DNA from: Microbacterium sp. SMR1
GTDB lineage: Bacteria > Actinomycetota > Actinomycetes > Actinomycetales > Microbacteriaceae
DNA: 64,000 bases
NCBI RefSeq assembly: GCF_003289625.1
Contig: NZ_QMBN01000003.1
Location: forward strand, 248,001-312,000
Reading direction: 5' to 3'
Within the stretch, counting starts at the first letter, position 1, and each line of letters begins with the position of its first letter. The notes beneath the pieces are model-generated. The model saw only the letters and a program-made list of their open reading frames with translations, did no database searches and was not told the origin of the DNA. The position numbers were made by a program, and so were the translations under genes. Below are positions 38,639 through 47,021 of the stretch, piece by piece.

Positions 38639-39613
38639 TCAGGCGAGGGCCTCGCGCACGCGGACGACATCGTCGTCCATCTGCTCGATGAGCGCCGGGA
38701 TACCCGCGAACGCGACCATCCCGCGGATACGGGCCGTGAAGCGGACCTCGACGCGGTGACCGTAGAGGTCGAGATCCGTCTCGTCGAGCACGTACGCCTC
38801 GACCTGTCGCTGCGGCACGTCGTCGAACGTGGGATTGGTGCCCACCGAGATCGCCGCCGGATACCGGATGACACTCGCCGGCATCGCGCCGTCGGCACCC
38901 GGCATCCCGAGGTCGACGAGCCAGCCGGCGTACACACCGTCGGCCGGGATGAAGCCCGCGGCGTCGGTGGCGAGGTTCGCGGTCGGATACCCGAGTTCCC
39001 GGCCGCGCTTGAGTCCGTGGACGACCTCGGCCTCGACCGCGTGAGGGCGGCCGAGCAGGCGGGCGGCACCGGCGACATCGCCGGCCGCGAGCAGATCGCG
39101 CACCCACGTCGACGAGACGCGCCGGCCGGCGTCGCGGGCGCGGACGTCTGTGACGACGTCGACATCGAAACCGTGCTCGCGCCCGAGTGCGGCCAGCACC
39201 TCGGGATCGCCCTCGCCGCCTCGACCGAAGCGGAAGTCGTCGCCGACGAGGACGCCGACGGCACCGAGCGCGCGAACGAGGATGCTCTCGACGAAGTCAC
39301 GCGCCGAGAGCGCTGCGAGCTCGGCGTCGAACCGCAGCACGAGGACGGCATCCACCCCGGCCGCCGCGAGGAGCCCGATCTTCTGATCCAGAGCGACGAG
39401 CGGCTCCGGGCAGAGCTCCGGACGCAGCAGGCTCAGCGGGTTGCGGTCGAAGGTGACCGCCACGACACGCGCGCCGCGGGCGGCGGCATCCACCCGGGCC
39501 CGGTCGATGACCGCGCGGTGCCCGGAGTGCACGCCGTCGAACTTGCCGATGGCCACGACGCTCGGGCCGAAGTCCGCGGGGACCTCCGCGGGGTCTCGGT
39601 ACACGGTCACCAT
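38639..39613 (-). CDS. ribF: Bifunctional riboflavin kinase / FAD synthetase
   Basis: 324 residues. The N-terminal nucleotidyltransferase has VVAIGKFDGVHSGHRAVI and VLVGDDFRFGRGGEGD; the C-terminal kinase has ELGYPTANLATDAAGFIPADGVYAGW and ISVGTNPTF, with VEVRFTARIRGMVAF near the end. Makes FMN and FAD from riboflavin. ATG at 39613 has GGAGGG six bases upstream and overlaps the stop of the upstream membrane-protein gene by seven bases. The order truB, two membrane proteins, ribF is a variant of the usual truB-ribF pair. Confidence 0.95.
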   Translation of the reverse strand: MVTVYRDPAEVPADFGPSVVAIGKFDGVHSGHRAVIDRARVDAAARGARVVAVTFDRNPLSLLRPELCPEPLVALDQKIGLLAAAGVDAVLVLRFDAELAALSARDFVESILVRALGAVGVLVGDDFRFGRGGEGDPEVLAALGREHGFDVDVVTDVRARDAGRRVSSTWVRDLLAAGDVAGAARLLGRPHAVEAEVVHGLKRGRELGYPTANLATDAAGFIPADGVYAGWLVDLGMPGADGAMPASVIRYPAAISVGTNPTFDDVPQRQVEAYVLDETDLDLYGHRVEVRFTARIRGMVAFAGIPALIEQMDDDVVRVREALA

Positions 39614-40059
39614 GACGATCCCTCCAGGACGGCCGGGCGCTCGCTGCTCTCTCCGGCACCGTTGCGGTGCGACACGAGCCACCAGATCCCCACGAAGGGC
39701 AGGGCGAGCGGAACCCAGAAGTAGCCGAAACCGTAGCCCGACCAGACGGTGGCGTCGTGCGAGAACAGGTCGGGCAGCACGAGGCTGAGCGTGCCGACGA
39801 CGAGCACCCCGGCCAGCTCGAAGCAGATCGCGACCCACGCGATCGCGTACCAGGTGCGCGAGCCCGACTTCACCAGCGCGACGGTCGCCAGCACGTACAC
39901 CAGCGCCGCGGCCGCCGACAGCGAGTACGCGAGCGGTGCGTTGGAGAAGTCCTCGACGATCTGGACGAACGAGCGTCCCGTCGCGGCGAGCGCCATCACG
40001 GCGTACACGACCACCAGAACGCGGCCGATGCCGGTCATTCGAGGGCGGGGATGATCCAT
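39607..40059 (-). CDS. Membrane protein of unknown function (four helices)
   Basis: 150 residues with four hydrophobic segments: VLVVVYAVMALAATG, AAAALVYVLATVALV, AIAWVAICFELAGVLVVGTLSLVL and FWVPLALPFVGIWWLVS. No motif is recognised with certainty. ATG at 40059 has GGTGGGG upstream; 40038 is an alternative without a ribosome binding site. It lies between truB and ribF, overlapping the ribF start. Confidence 0.75.
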   Translation of the reverse strand: MDHPRPRMTGIGRVLVVVYAVMALAATGRSFVQIVEDFSNAPLAYSLSAAAALVYVLATVALVKSGSRTWYAIAWVAICFELAGVLVVGTLSLVLPDLFSHDATVWSGYGFGYFWVPLALPFVGIWWLVSHRNGAGESSERPAVLEGSSW

Positions 40060-40093
40060 GACCCCACCAATGATAGGCGTCGCGCGGACGGCT

Positions 40094-40462
40094 TCAGACG
40101 ACCTGAACCGTCCAGATCACCTGCATCCGCCACACCATGATCGCGACCGACAGGGCGGCGACGCCGAGGATGACGGTGCTCCAGCGACTGCGTTCGATGA
40201 GCGCCCAGAACACGGCGGCGGGCGGCAGCAGGACGGCCGAGACGAGATACACCCAGAACTCCAGGAGACTGCCCGAAGGGGCGTTACCCGCGAGCGGGGC
40301 GATGATCGCGACGACGACCTGGGCGATGAGAAGCACCTCGACGAGGGCGAGCGACCCGACCGAGAGGTCGCTCGGGCGGCGGTTCGCGAGGCCGAGGACG
40401 GTACAGAGCAGACCGGCGGCGACCGCCACCGCCACCTGAACGATGGTGAAGACCGTGATCAT
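40094..40462 (-). CDS. Small membrane protein of unknown function (four helices)
   Basis: 122 residues with helices at VQVAVAVAAGLLCTVLGLA, ALVEVLLIAQVVVAIIAPLAG, FWVYLVSAVLLPPAAVFWALI and VILGVAALSVAIMVWRM. Translationally coupled to truB (ATGA overlap). Its size and position next to a second four-helix protein suggest the two work together; no function is proposed. Confidence 0.75.
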   Translation of the reverse strand: MITVFTIVQVAVAVAAGLLCTVLGLANRRPSDLSVGSLALVEVLLIAQVVVAIIAPLAGNAPSGSLLEFWVYLVSAVLLPPAAVFWALIERSRWSTVILGVAALSVAIMVWRMQVIWTVQVV

Positions 40463-41379
40463 GCGTCCTCCGCCATGTTCATCAGGCTCTTGACGTCGTC
40501 GCCGCGACGCTCGACGATCCCCACCAGTCGCCCATCGGGGTCGATCGCCGCCGGGTGCGGTGCCGACAGGCGCGCCGCTGCTCCGACGAGACGCTTGCCG
40601 TGGCGCAGGTCGCGCGCCTCGTCGGCGGTCACCTCGAAGGCGCCGAGCACCGCGGCCGCGACATCCGCGTCGCGCAGCAGCGTCGCGTCCGGGGTGATCT
40701 CGGCCTCGGCATCCGACACCTCGAAAGGTCCAATGCGGGTGCGTCGGAGCGCCGTCAGATGCCCGCCGACGCCGAGATCTGCTCCCAGGTCGCGGGCCAA
40801 GGCGCGGATGTAGGTACCGCTCGTGCAGTCGACGACGACGTCGACGTCGATCGCGCGGGATCCGCCCGCGACATCGTTCAGGACGACGTCGCGGACGTCG
40901 CGCACATCGAAGCGAGAGACGGTGACGCGACGTGCCTTCAGCTCGACCTCTTCGCCCGCGCGAGCGAGGTCGTACGCCCGCTTCCCGCCGACCTTGATCG
41001 CCGACACCCGGCTCGGCACCTGGTCGATCTCGCCGGTGAGCGCCGCGATGCCGCGATCGATGCCGGCGCGGTCGACCGCGGCGAGGGCTTCGTTCGTCGC
41101 GTGCTCCGTCACGGTGCCGTCAGCGTCGTCGGAATCGGTCGAGACGCCGAGGCGGATCGTCGCCTCGTAGGTCTTGCCGAGCCCCACGATGTACGTCAGC
41201 AGGCGGGTCGCCGGCCCCACACCGAGGACGAGCAGCCCCGTCGCCATCGGATCCAGAGTGCCGGCGTGGCCGATCTTGCGGGTGCCGAGGGCTCGACGGG
41301 CTCGGGCGACGACGTCATGACTGGTCATCCCGCCCGGCTTGTCGACGAGCAGGATGCCGCGGGGCGCGGGTTCGGGCAT
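40459..41379 (-). CDS. truB: tRNA pseudouridine-55 synthase
   Basis: 306 residues. Converts U55 of the T loop to pseudouridine. ILLVDKPGGMTSHDVV, KIGHAGTLDPMATGLLVLGVG (catalytic Asp43), TYEATIRLGVSTDSDDADG, VSAIKVGGKRAYDLAR and CTSGTYIRALARDLG are all present. TAGGCT lies seven bases before the ATG, overlapping a weak GGGAG. It normally follows rbfA; here 22 kb of sugar genes separate them. Confidence 0.96.
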   Translation of the reverse strand: MPEPAPRGILLVDKPGGMTSHDVVARARRALGTRKIGHAGTLDPMATGLLVLGVGPATRLLTYIVGLGKTYEATIRLGVSTDSDDADGTVTEHATNEALAAVDRAGIDRGIAALTGEIDQVPSRVSAIKVGGKRAYDLARAGEEVELKARRVTVSRFDVRDVRDVVLNDVAGGSRAIDVDVVVDCTSGTYIRALARDLGADLGVGGHLTALRRTRIGPFEVSDAEAEITPDATLLRDADVAAAVLGAFEVTADEARDLRHGKRLVGAAARLSAPHPAAIDPDGRLVGIVERRGDDVKSLMNMAEDA

Positions 41380-41386
41380 GTCTCCC

Positions 41387-41392
41387 AGCCTA
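41387..41392 (-). promoter_or_regulatory. Predicted -10 box of truB
   Basis: Minus-strand TAGGCT is seven bases before the truB ATG. A private promoter would be needed now that the gene is cut off from rbfA. Confidence 0.45.
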
Positions 41393-41421
41393 CGGCGATG
41401 CCCCGCCGGCCCCGTCCGCGG

Positions 41422-42939
41422 TCAGTCCAGCGCCAGCTCGATGGTCGCGAAGGAGTGCGGCGGCATCGTCACGACGAGCTCGCCCCCATCGAGGGCGGTC
41501 GCGAGGGGCCGCGGCTCGACACGAGCGGGCACGTCGGCGTCGTTGTACGTCGTCGCGCTCTCTGCTCCCAGCACCCGGGCACGCACGACGCGGGCGCCAC
41601 GTCCGCGGAGGTCGATGCGCACCTCGCACTCGTCGTCCGCCGAGAGGTGGGTGAGCGAGATGAGCGCCGCCCCCTCCTTCGTAGAGGCCGACATCGACAC
41701 CAGCGGCAGCTCTCCCCCGCGCGCCGTCGTCGCGGGCGCGTCGAGCACGTGCGCGGCGAGCGCACGGGCGTCCTGGTGCCCCTTGTTCATCTCGAACACG
41801 TGGTAGGTCGGCGTGAGAACGAGCTTCTCGCCGTCGGTGAGGATCATCGCCTGCAAGACGTTCACCGTCTGTGCGATGTTCGCCATCGAGATGCGCCGCG
41901 CGTACCGGTGGAAGATGTCGAAATGGATGCCGGCGACGAGCGCGTCGCGGATCGTGTTCTGTTGGAACAGGAAGCCCGGGTTCGTGCCCTTCTCGGCGTT
42001 CCACCACGTGCCCCACTCGTCGCAGACGAGGCTCACCCGGTTCTCGGGGTCGTACGAGTCCATGACCGCGACGTGTCCGCGGACGACCCGCTCGAAGTCG
42101 CGGGCGTAGGCCATCGTGTCGTAGAACTGCTCGTCGGTGAAGGTCGTCGCGTCTTCGCGATTGATGCCCGATCCGGTGTGCGTGTAGTAGTGGAACGAGA
42201 TCGCCTGGTACGGATGCTTGTCGTACAGGTTCGCGGCGTGCGACTCGACGAGCGTCTTCACGAGCACCCGCGTCCACTCGAAGTCGTCCTCGTTGGCGCC
42301 GGCGGCGATGAGCGTCAACCTGTTCTCGCCGTGGTCGTGGCAATAGGTCGCGTAGCGCCGCGCTTCTTCCGCGTAGAACTCGGGAGACAGGTTGCCGCCG
42401 CATCCCCACGGCTCGTTGCCGATGCCCCAGAAGGGCACACGCCAGGGCTCGTCGCGACCGTTCTCGCGGCGCAGACGCGCCATGGGGCTGTCGTCGTCGC
42501 GCGTGAGGTACTCGACCCACTCCGACATCTCCTGCACCGTGCCGCTGCCGACGTTCCCGTTGACGTACGCCTCGGTGCCGAGCAGGTCGCACAGATCCAT
42601 GAACTCGTGGGTTCCGAAGTGGTTGCTCTCGACGACGTCGCCCCAGTTCGTGTTGGCGATCTTCGGCCGTTGCTCGCGCGGACCGATGCCATCGCGCCAG
42701 TGGTACGTGTCGGCGAAGCAACCGCCCGGCCAGCGCAGGTTCGGGATGTCGAGCGCGCGGAGGGCCTCGACGACGTCGGTGCGGATGCCGCGGGTGTTGG
42801 AGATCGTCGAGTCCTCGCCGACCCAGAAGCCGTCGTAGATGCAGCGTCCGAGATGCTCGGCGAAGTGCCCGTAGATGTGCCGGCTGATGCGATCGCCGAC
42901 GACGTCGAGGTCGATGACCGCACGTGCGGACGAGGTCAT
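41422..42939 (-). CDS. abfA: GH51 alpha-L-arabinofuranosidase
   Basis: 505 residues, cytoplasmic (no signal peptide). Removes alpha-L-arabinofuranosyl residues from arabinan or arabinoxylan oligosaccharides. HIYGHFAEHLGRCIYDGFWVG, LRWPGGCFADTYHWRDGIGP, the acid/base Glu176 in WGIGNEPWGCGG and the nucleophile Glu308 in VCDEWGTWW identify a retaining GH51 enzyme; the C-terminal beta-sandwich follows. ATG overlaps the upstream oxidoreductase stop (ATGA). Last gene of a four-gene operon with ThuA and two oxidoreductases. Confidence 0.95.
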   Translation of the reverse strand: MTSSARAVIDLDVVGDRISRHIYGHFAEHLGRCIYDGFWVGEDSTISNTRGIRTDVVEALRALDIPNLRWPGGCFADTYHWRDGIGPREQRPKIANTNWGDVVESNHFGTHEFMDLCDLLGTEAYVNGNVGSGTVQEMSEWVEYLTRDDDSPMARLRRENGRDEPWRVPFWGIGNEPWGCGGNLSPEFYAEEARRYATYCHDHGENRLTLIAAGANEDDFEWTRVLVKTLVESHAANLYDKHPYQAISFHYYTHTGSGINREDATTFTDEQFYDTMAYARDFERVVRGHVAVMDSYDPENRVSLVCDEWGTWWNAEKGTNPGFLFQQNTIRDALVAGIHFDIFHRYARRISMANIAQTVNVLQAMILTDGEKLVLTPTYHVFEMNKGHQDARALAAHVLDAPATTARGGELPLVSMSASTKEGAALISLTHLSADDECEVRIDLRGRGARVVRARVLGAESATTYNDADVPARVEPRPLATALDGGELVVTMPPHSFATIELALD

Positions 42940-44030
42940 GTGGTTCTCCAGTGCTCGTGCTCGGTGAGCGGGACCAGCGGAGGACGCTCCGCGGTCGTGG
43001 TCAGGGTGATGCGGCGTCCCTCTCGCGCCGACCGCGTGAGGGCGCTCATGATCTCCAGGACGTGCAGGGCGACCTCACCGCTCGCACGTCCCGCGCCGGC
43101 GCCGCCGCGTACGAGGTCGAGGACTCCGATGCCGCGGCCCGCGCCTCGATAGCCCGCGCGCGGCGCGATGGCCGTCCACTCCTCCGCGCGGGGTCGCCGC
43201 ATGGTCACGTCGCCGTCGAAGAAGTTGGGGTCGGGCAGGGTCAGCGATGCGCTCTCGCCGTGCACCTCGATCGGTGCGGCGTGGGTTGCGGCGGCGTCGA
43301 AGCTGAAGGTGACCGTCGAGACCGCGCCGCCGGCGTGCTCGAGCACGCCGGTGACATGCGTGTCGATCTCGACGGGGATGCGCTCCCCCGCTCGCGGGCC
43401 CGAACCGATCGTGCGCTCGTCGCGTGATCGCGACGAAGCACCCGACACGCTGACGACGGGTCCCAGCAGGTGGAACAGCGCCGTGAGGTAGTACGGCCCC
43501 ATGTCGTAGAGCGGTCCGCCGCCTTCGCGATAGTAGAAGTCGGGATGCGGGTGCCAGGCCTCGTGGCCCGACGACAGCCACGTCGCGACGGCCGCGACCG
43601 GTCGGCCGATCTCGCCGGCGTCGACGACCGCTCGCGCGGTCTGCACTCCGGACCCCAGCACGGTGTCGGGGGCCCCGCCGACCCAGGCGCTGGCCGCGCC
43701 GGCCATGACCCCGAGCGCTTCGTCGAAGGTCGCGGCCAGCGGTTTCTCGCCGTAGACGTTCTTGCCCGCGGCGAGTGCCGCGCGCGCGACCTCGCCGTGA
43801 GCGGCGGGGATCGTCAGGTTGACCACGGTCTGCACCGCCGGGTCGGCGACGAGCTCGGCGACCGATAGGGCGCGGGCTCCGGGGAACCGCTCGGCGACCG
43901 ACCGGGCGCGGTCGACGTCGAGGTCGGCCGTCGCAACGATACGGACGGCGGGGTGATCGCCCAGCGTCTCCAGATACTGGCCCGAGATGACCCCGAGGCC
44001 GACTACACCGATGCCGTGCGGCTCGCCCAC
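42936..44030 (-). CDS. Gfo/Idh/MocA family oxidoreductase
   Basis: 364 residues. GIGVVGLGVISGQYLETL is a Rossmann fold; VVNLTIPAAHGEVARAALAAGKNVYGEKPLA holds the conserved EKP lysine; YYREGGGPLYDMGPYYLTAL is the GGxxxDxGxxxxD/Y catalytic pattern. NAD(P)-dependent sugar oxidoreductase, possibly forming or reducing a 3-keto sugar. The GTG at 44030 has GAGGGGG upstream and lies inside the end of the ThuA gene (28-base overlap). Confidence 0.88.
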   Translation of the reverse strand: MGEPHGIGVVGLGVISGQYLETLGDHPAVRIVATADLDVDRARSVAERFPGARALSVAELVADPAVQTVVNLTIPAAHGEVARAALAAGKNVYGEKPLAATFDEALGVMAGAASAWVGGAPDTVLGSGVQTARAVVDAGEIGRPVAAVATWLSSGHEAWHPHPDFYYREGGGPLYDMGPYYLTALFHLLGPVVSVSGASSRSRDERTIGSGPRAGERIPVEIDTHVTGVLEHAGGAVSTVTFSFDAAATHAAPIEVHGESASLTLPDPNFFDGDVTMRRPRAEEWTAIAPRAGYRGAGRGIGVLDLVRGGAGAGRASGEVALHVLEIMSALTRSAREGRRITLTTTAERPPLVPLTEHEHWRTT

Positions 44031-44710
44031 AGCATCCCCCTCTCGATGATGGTGCGGACGTTGACGTCGCGCAGCACGACGAGGCTGTGCCCCGGCGTCG
44101 CGACGAAGATGCGGCCCTGTCCCCACTCGCGTGTCCAGACGGCAGGCGAGGTGATGGGGCGGTGCCACGGGTGGTACGGCTGCACGGGATGCGTCGTCGT
44201 CGCGAGCACGTCGTTGAGGTCGTCGGAGAGCACCCAGTACTGCTCCGTGCGGAGCGTGAAGTCCTCGAGGCCCGCCATGATCTCCGAGCGGCGACCTGCG
44301 TCGGTGAGGTCGACGGTGTAGCAGAGGTAGTTGTCGGTCTCGTCGCCGACGCGGGCATCGGGGTGCTTCGCGGGATGCGTCGCGAACTGGCCGCCGACGA
44401 GCTGCAGGTAGTCGGAGTTGTCGCGGTACGAGTCGGCGATGCCGCCGTGCCAGCCCGCCAGCCCCGTTCCGCGCTCGACCGCGTCGCGCAGGCCGGCGAA
44501 GGCCTCGCGTGAGATCTTCGACATCGTCACCGACTGCACGATCAGGTCGGTGCGCTCCATCGTCTCCCGGTCGGTGTAGACCTCGTTGTCCTCTTCGATG
44601 CGGACCTCGAAGCCGTTCTCTTCGAGGAAGGGCACGAAGAGGTTGGTGGCCTCGACGGGTTTGTGCCCCTCCCAGCCGCCTCGGACGATGAGCGCCTGTC
44701 TCGCGGTCAT
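44003..44710 (-). CDS. ThuA-domain protein
   Basis: 235 residues. ALIVRGGWEGHKPVEATNLFVPFLEENGF is the start of the ThuA fold (class I glutamine-amidotransferase-like). GTGLAGWHGGIADSYRDNSDYLQLVGGQFATHP carries the conserved WHGG and GGxFxxHP motifs, and HPVQPYHPWHRPITSPAVWTREWGQGRIFVATPGHS the C-terminal signature. ThuA is linked to trehalose/disaccharide use in rhizobia, together with an oxidoreductase, ThuB. It is coupled to oxidoreductase genes on both sides. Confidence 0.9.
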   Translation of the reverse strand: MTARQALIVRGGWEGHKPVEATNLFVPFLEENGFEVRIEEDNEVYTDRETMERTDLIVQSVTMSKISREAFAGLRDAVERGTGLAGWHGGIADSYRDNSDYLQLVGGQFATHPAKHPDARVGDETDNYLCYTVDLTDAGRRSEIMAGLEDFTLRTEQYWVLSDDLNDVLATTTHPVQPYHPWHRPITSPAVWTREWGQGRIFVATPGHSLVVLRDVNVRTIIERGMLWASRTASV

Positions 44711-45891
44711 GAGATGACCCCTTCCACTCGGATGCTTCTGCTGTCGGATGCCGCGCTCTCCTCGACCGCCGCGAGGACGCGCTGCACACCCGCGGCCTCG
44801 GCGAACGACGGGTGCACCTCGATCTCACCGGCGACGGCGCGGACGAAGTCGACGCTCTGGTGGGTGAACAAGTGCTCGTAGCCGAGTCCGTGTCCTGCCG
44901 GCCACCAGGCTCCGGCATAGGGATGCTCGGGCTCGGTCGCGTCGATGCGGCGGAACCCCTGCTCACCGGCAGGGAGCGTCGCGTCGGCGAAGAGCAGGTC
45001 GTTCAGGTGCGAGAAGTCGAAGGCGACGGCTCCGCGGTCACCGCTGATCTCGATGCGGTTGGCGTTGCGGTGCCCCGAGGCCATGCGCGTGGCCTCGAAG
45101 ATGCCGAGGGCGCCGTCGGAGAACGATGCGGTGAACGCCGCGGCGTCGTCGACGGTCACGCGTTCAGTTGCGGTTCCGGCACCGGCTCGGCCGCCGAGCC
45201 CGACGCGCTCGTCGAGGACGGGGCGCTCGTCGACGAAGGTGCGAAGTGTGCCCGAGACGCTCGTGATGCGCGCGCCGGTGAGCCACTGGGCGGCATCGAT
45301 GCTGTGCGCCCCGATGTCGCCGAGCGCACCCGATCCCGCGCGATCGCGATCGAGACGCCAGGTGAACGGCGCCTCCGGGTCGGTGAGCCAGTCCTGCAGG
45401 TACTGGGCGCGCACGTGCCGGATGCGGCCGATGCGTCCCTCCTCGATTAGACGTCGCGCCAGAGCGAGGGCGGGCGTGCGGCGGTAGCTGAACCCGCACA
45501 TCGCGACGACCCCGCGCGATGCCGCCGCGGCGGCGGCATCCGTCATCCGGTCGGCGTCGGCGACGTCGTTGGCCAGCGGCTTCTCGCACAGCACGTGACG
45601 GCCGGCGTCGAGGGCTGCGAGCGCGATCTCGGCGTGGGTGTCGCCCGGGGTGCAGATGTCGACGGCGTCGATGTCGTCGCGTGCGATGACACTTCGCCAG
45701 TCGTCGCTCGACTCGGCGATGCCGAACCGCGATGCGGCGTCGGCCGCGCGTTGCGCGTCGCTGCCCGCGAGCACGACCACCTCCGGCTCGACCGGCAGAT
45801 CGAAGAACCGCGGAGCGGTGCGCCAGGCGTGCGCGTGCATCCGTCCCATGAACCCGGTCCCGATGATCGCGATGCGCAATCGTCTCGACAT
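44707..45891 (-). CDS. Gfo/Idh/MocA family oxidoreductase
   Basis: 394 residues. RIAIIGTGFMGRMHAHAW binds the nucleotide; VDICTPGDTHAEIALAALDAGRHVLCEKPLAND contains the EKP motif; SGALGDIGAHSIDAAQWLTG is the D-x-G-x-H motif. It closely follows the general oxidoreductase pattern rather than the shorter paralogue downstream. ATG at 45891 follows a purine-rich GGAGGGAGACGAGG. First gene of the operon that ends with abfA; the ThuA gene start overlaps its stop (ATGA). Confidence 0.9.
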   Translation of the reverse strand: MSRRLRIAIIGTGFMGRMHAHAWRTAPRFFDLPVEPEVVVLAGSDAQRAADAASRFGIAESSDDWRSVIARDDIDAVDICTPGDTHAEIALAALDAGRHVLCEKPLANDVADADRMTDAAAAAASRGVVAMCGFSYRRTPALALARRLIEEGRIGRIRHVRAQYLQDWLTDPEAPFTWRLDRDRAGSGALGDIGAHSIDAAQWLTGARITSVSGTLRTFVDERPVLDERVGLGGRAGAGTATERVTVDDAAAFTASFSDGALGIFEATRMASGHRNANRIEISGDRGAVAFDFSHLNDLLFADATLPAGEQGFRRIDATEPEHPYAGAWWPAGHGLGYEHLFTHQSVDFVRAVAGEIEVHPSFAEAAGVQRVLAAVEESAASDSRSIRVEGVIS

Positions 45892-45904
45892 CCTCGTCTC
45901 CCTC

Positions 45905-45976
45905 CGCACCGGTGCGTGTGATCGCGGACCACGATGTCACAGCCCCTCGACGCGGACGTCGGGCTTTGCGCAAAAT
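45905..45976. promoter_or_regulatory. Divergent operator/promoter region for the abf operon and its LacI regulator
   Basis: Two perfect palindromes lie here: CGCACCGGTGCG (45905-45916) just upstream of the oxidoreductase operon start, and TTTGCGCAAA (45965-45974) with the central CG step usual for LacI-family operators. The second overlaps CAAAAT (45971-45976), a -10-like box six bases before the regulator ATG, so it would allow autorepression. Confidence 0.5.
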
Positions 45977-45982
45977 AGGCGC

Positions 45983-46999
45983 ATGCCGTCTTCCCGACCG
46001 AGCCTCACCGACGTCGCCACGGCCGCGGGCGTCAGCGTCGCGACCGTCTCACGGGCGCTCCGCGGCCGCGGCGAGCTGTCGCCCGAGACCCGCACGCGTG
46101 TGCTGCAGACGGCAGAACGGCTCGGGTACACGCGAAGCGGGACACCGCGCGGCCGGCCCCGCGGCGGTACGTCCCGCATCTTCGATCTGGTTCTCGGGCA
46201 CTTCCATGACCCCTACACCGACGAGGTCGTCGCCGGGGCTCACACGGCGGCCTCGCGCCTGAGCTACGACCTCGTCCTCACCGCGGAGCGCGACGATCCG
46301 GGCGATGACTGGCCGGCCCGCATCCGCTCCCGGGGATCGGCGGGGGTCGTGCTCGGTCTGATCCTGCCCACCGCGGCCCAGCTGGAGGTCGTGCAGGGCG
46401 CGGGCATTCCCGTCGTCCTGCTCGAGCCTCCATCGGGGACCACCCAGCACGTGCCGAGCGTGCGGAACACCGATCACGCGGGCGGCTCGGCGGCGGCGGA
46501 GCACCTGCTGGCGCAGGGCGCGCGGCGCTTCATCGTCATCGGCGGGGCTCCGTCGTACCGGTACGGCCGTGCGCGGATCGAGGGCTTCCTCTCGACGCTC
46601 GACGAGACGGCCCCGGCTGCGCCTCGCATCCTGACGACGGCGGACTGGGGTGCGGCGGACGCGCGACGAGCGTGCGCCGCGGCGCTCGATGACCTCGGCG
46701 GCGAGGGCCCCATCGGGCTCTTCGCCTGCTCCGATGAGATGGCCGCGGGCGCCTACCGGGCGATCGCCGAGGCTGGGCTCGCGGTGGGGCGCCACGTTCT
46801 TGTCGTGGGATACGACGATGTGCGGGGCGCGCGGTGGCTGCATCCGCCGCTCACCACGATCCGTCAGCCCATCCGCGAGATGGCCGCCGCGGCGGTCACG
46901 CTCCTGGCTCAGATGGCGGGCGGTGCGCAGCTCGCCGACGAGGTGGTCGAGCTGCCGACGGTTCTCGTGGCCCGCGGCTCGACCGGCCGTCCGCGCTGA
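45983..46999 (+). CDS. LacI-family transcriptional regulator
   Basis: 338 residues. The helix-turn-helix SLTDVATAAGVSVATVSRALRGRGELSPETRTRVLQTAERLGY is followed by a periplasmic-binding-type sugar domain (DLVLGHFHDPYTDEVVAGAH, VRNTDHAGGSAAAEHLL, GLFACSDEMAAGAYRAI, VLVVGYDDVRGARWLHPPLTTIRQP). ATG at 45983 starts right at the domain; no ribosome binding site, but a -10-like box six bases before. It is divergent from the oxidoreductase-ThuA-abfA operon, which it probably represses until an arabinoside-derived sugar binds. Confidence 0.92.
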   Translation: MPSSRPSLTDVATAAGVSVATVSRALRGRGELSPETRTRVLQTAERLGYTRSGTPRGRPRGGTSRIFDLVLGHFHDPYTDEVVAGAHTAASRLSYDLVLTAERDDPGDDWPARIRSRGSAGVVLGLILPTAAQLEVVQGAGIPVVLLEPPSGTTQHVPSVRNTDHAGGSAAAEHLLAQGARRFIVIGGAPSYRYGRARIEGFLSTLDETAPAAPRILTTADWGAADARRACAAALDDLGGEGPIGLFACSDEMAAGAYRAIAEAGLAVGRHVLVVGYDDVRGARWLHPPLTTIRQPIREMAAAAVTLLAQMAGGAQLADEVVELPTVLVARGSTGRPR

Positions 47000-47021
47000 C
47001 CGAGGCCGCCACCGACGGGGC

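Noticed and set aside
39614..39700. FMN riboswitch before ribF
   Set aside because: The ribF start overlaps the preceding gene and none of the conserved FMN-aptamer segments is visible.
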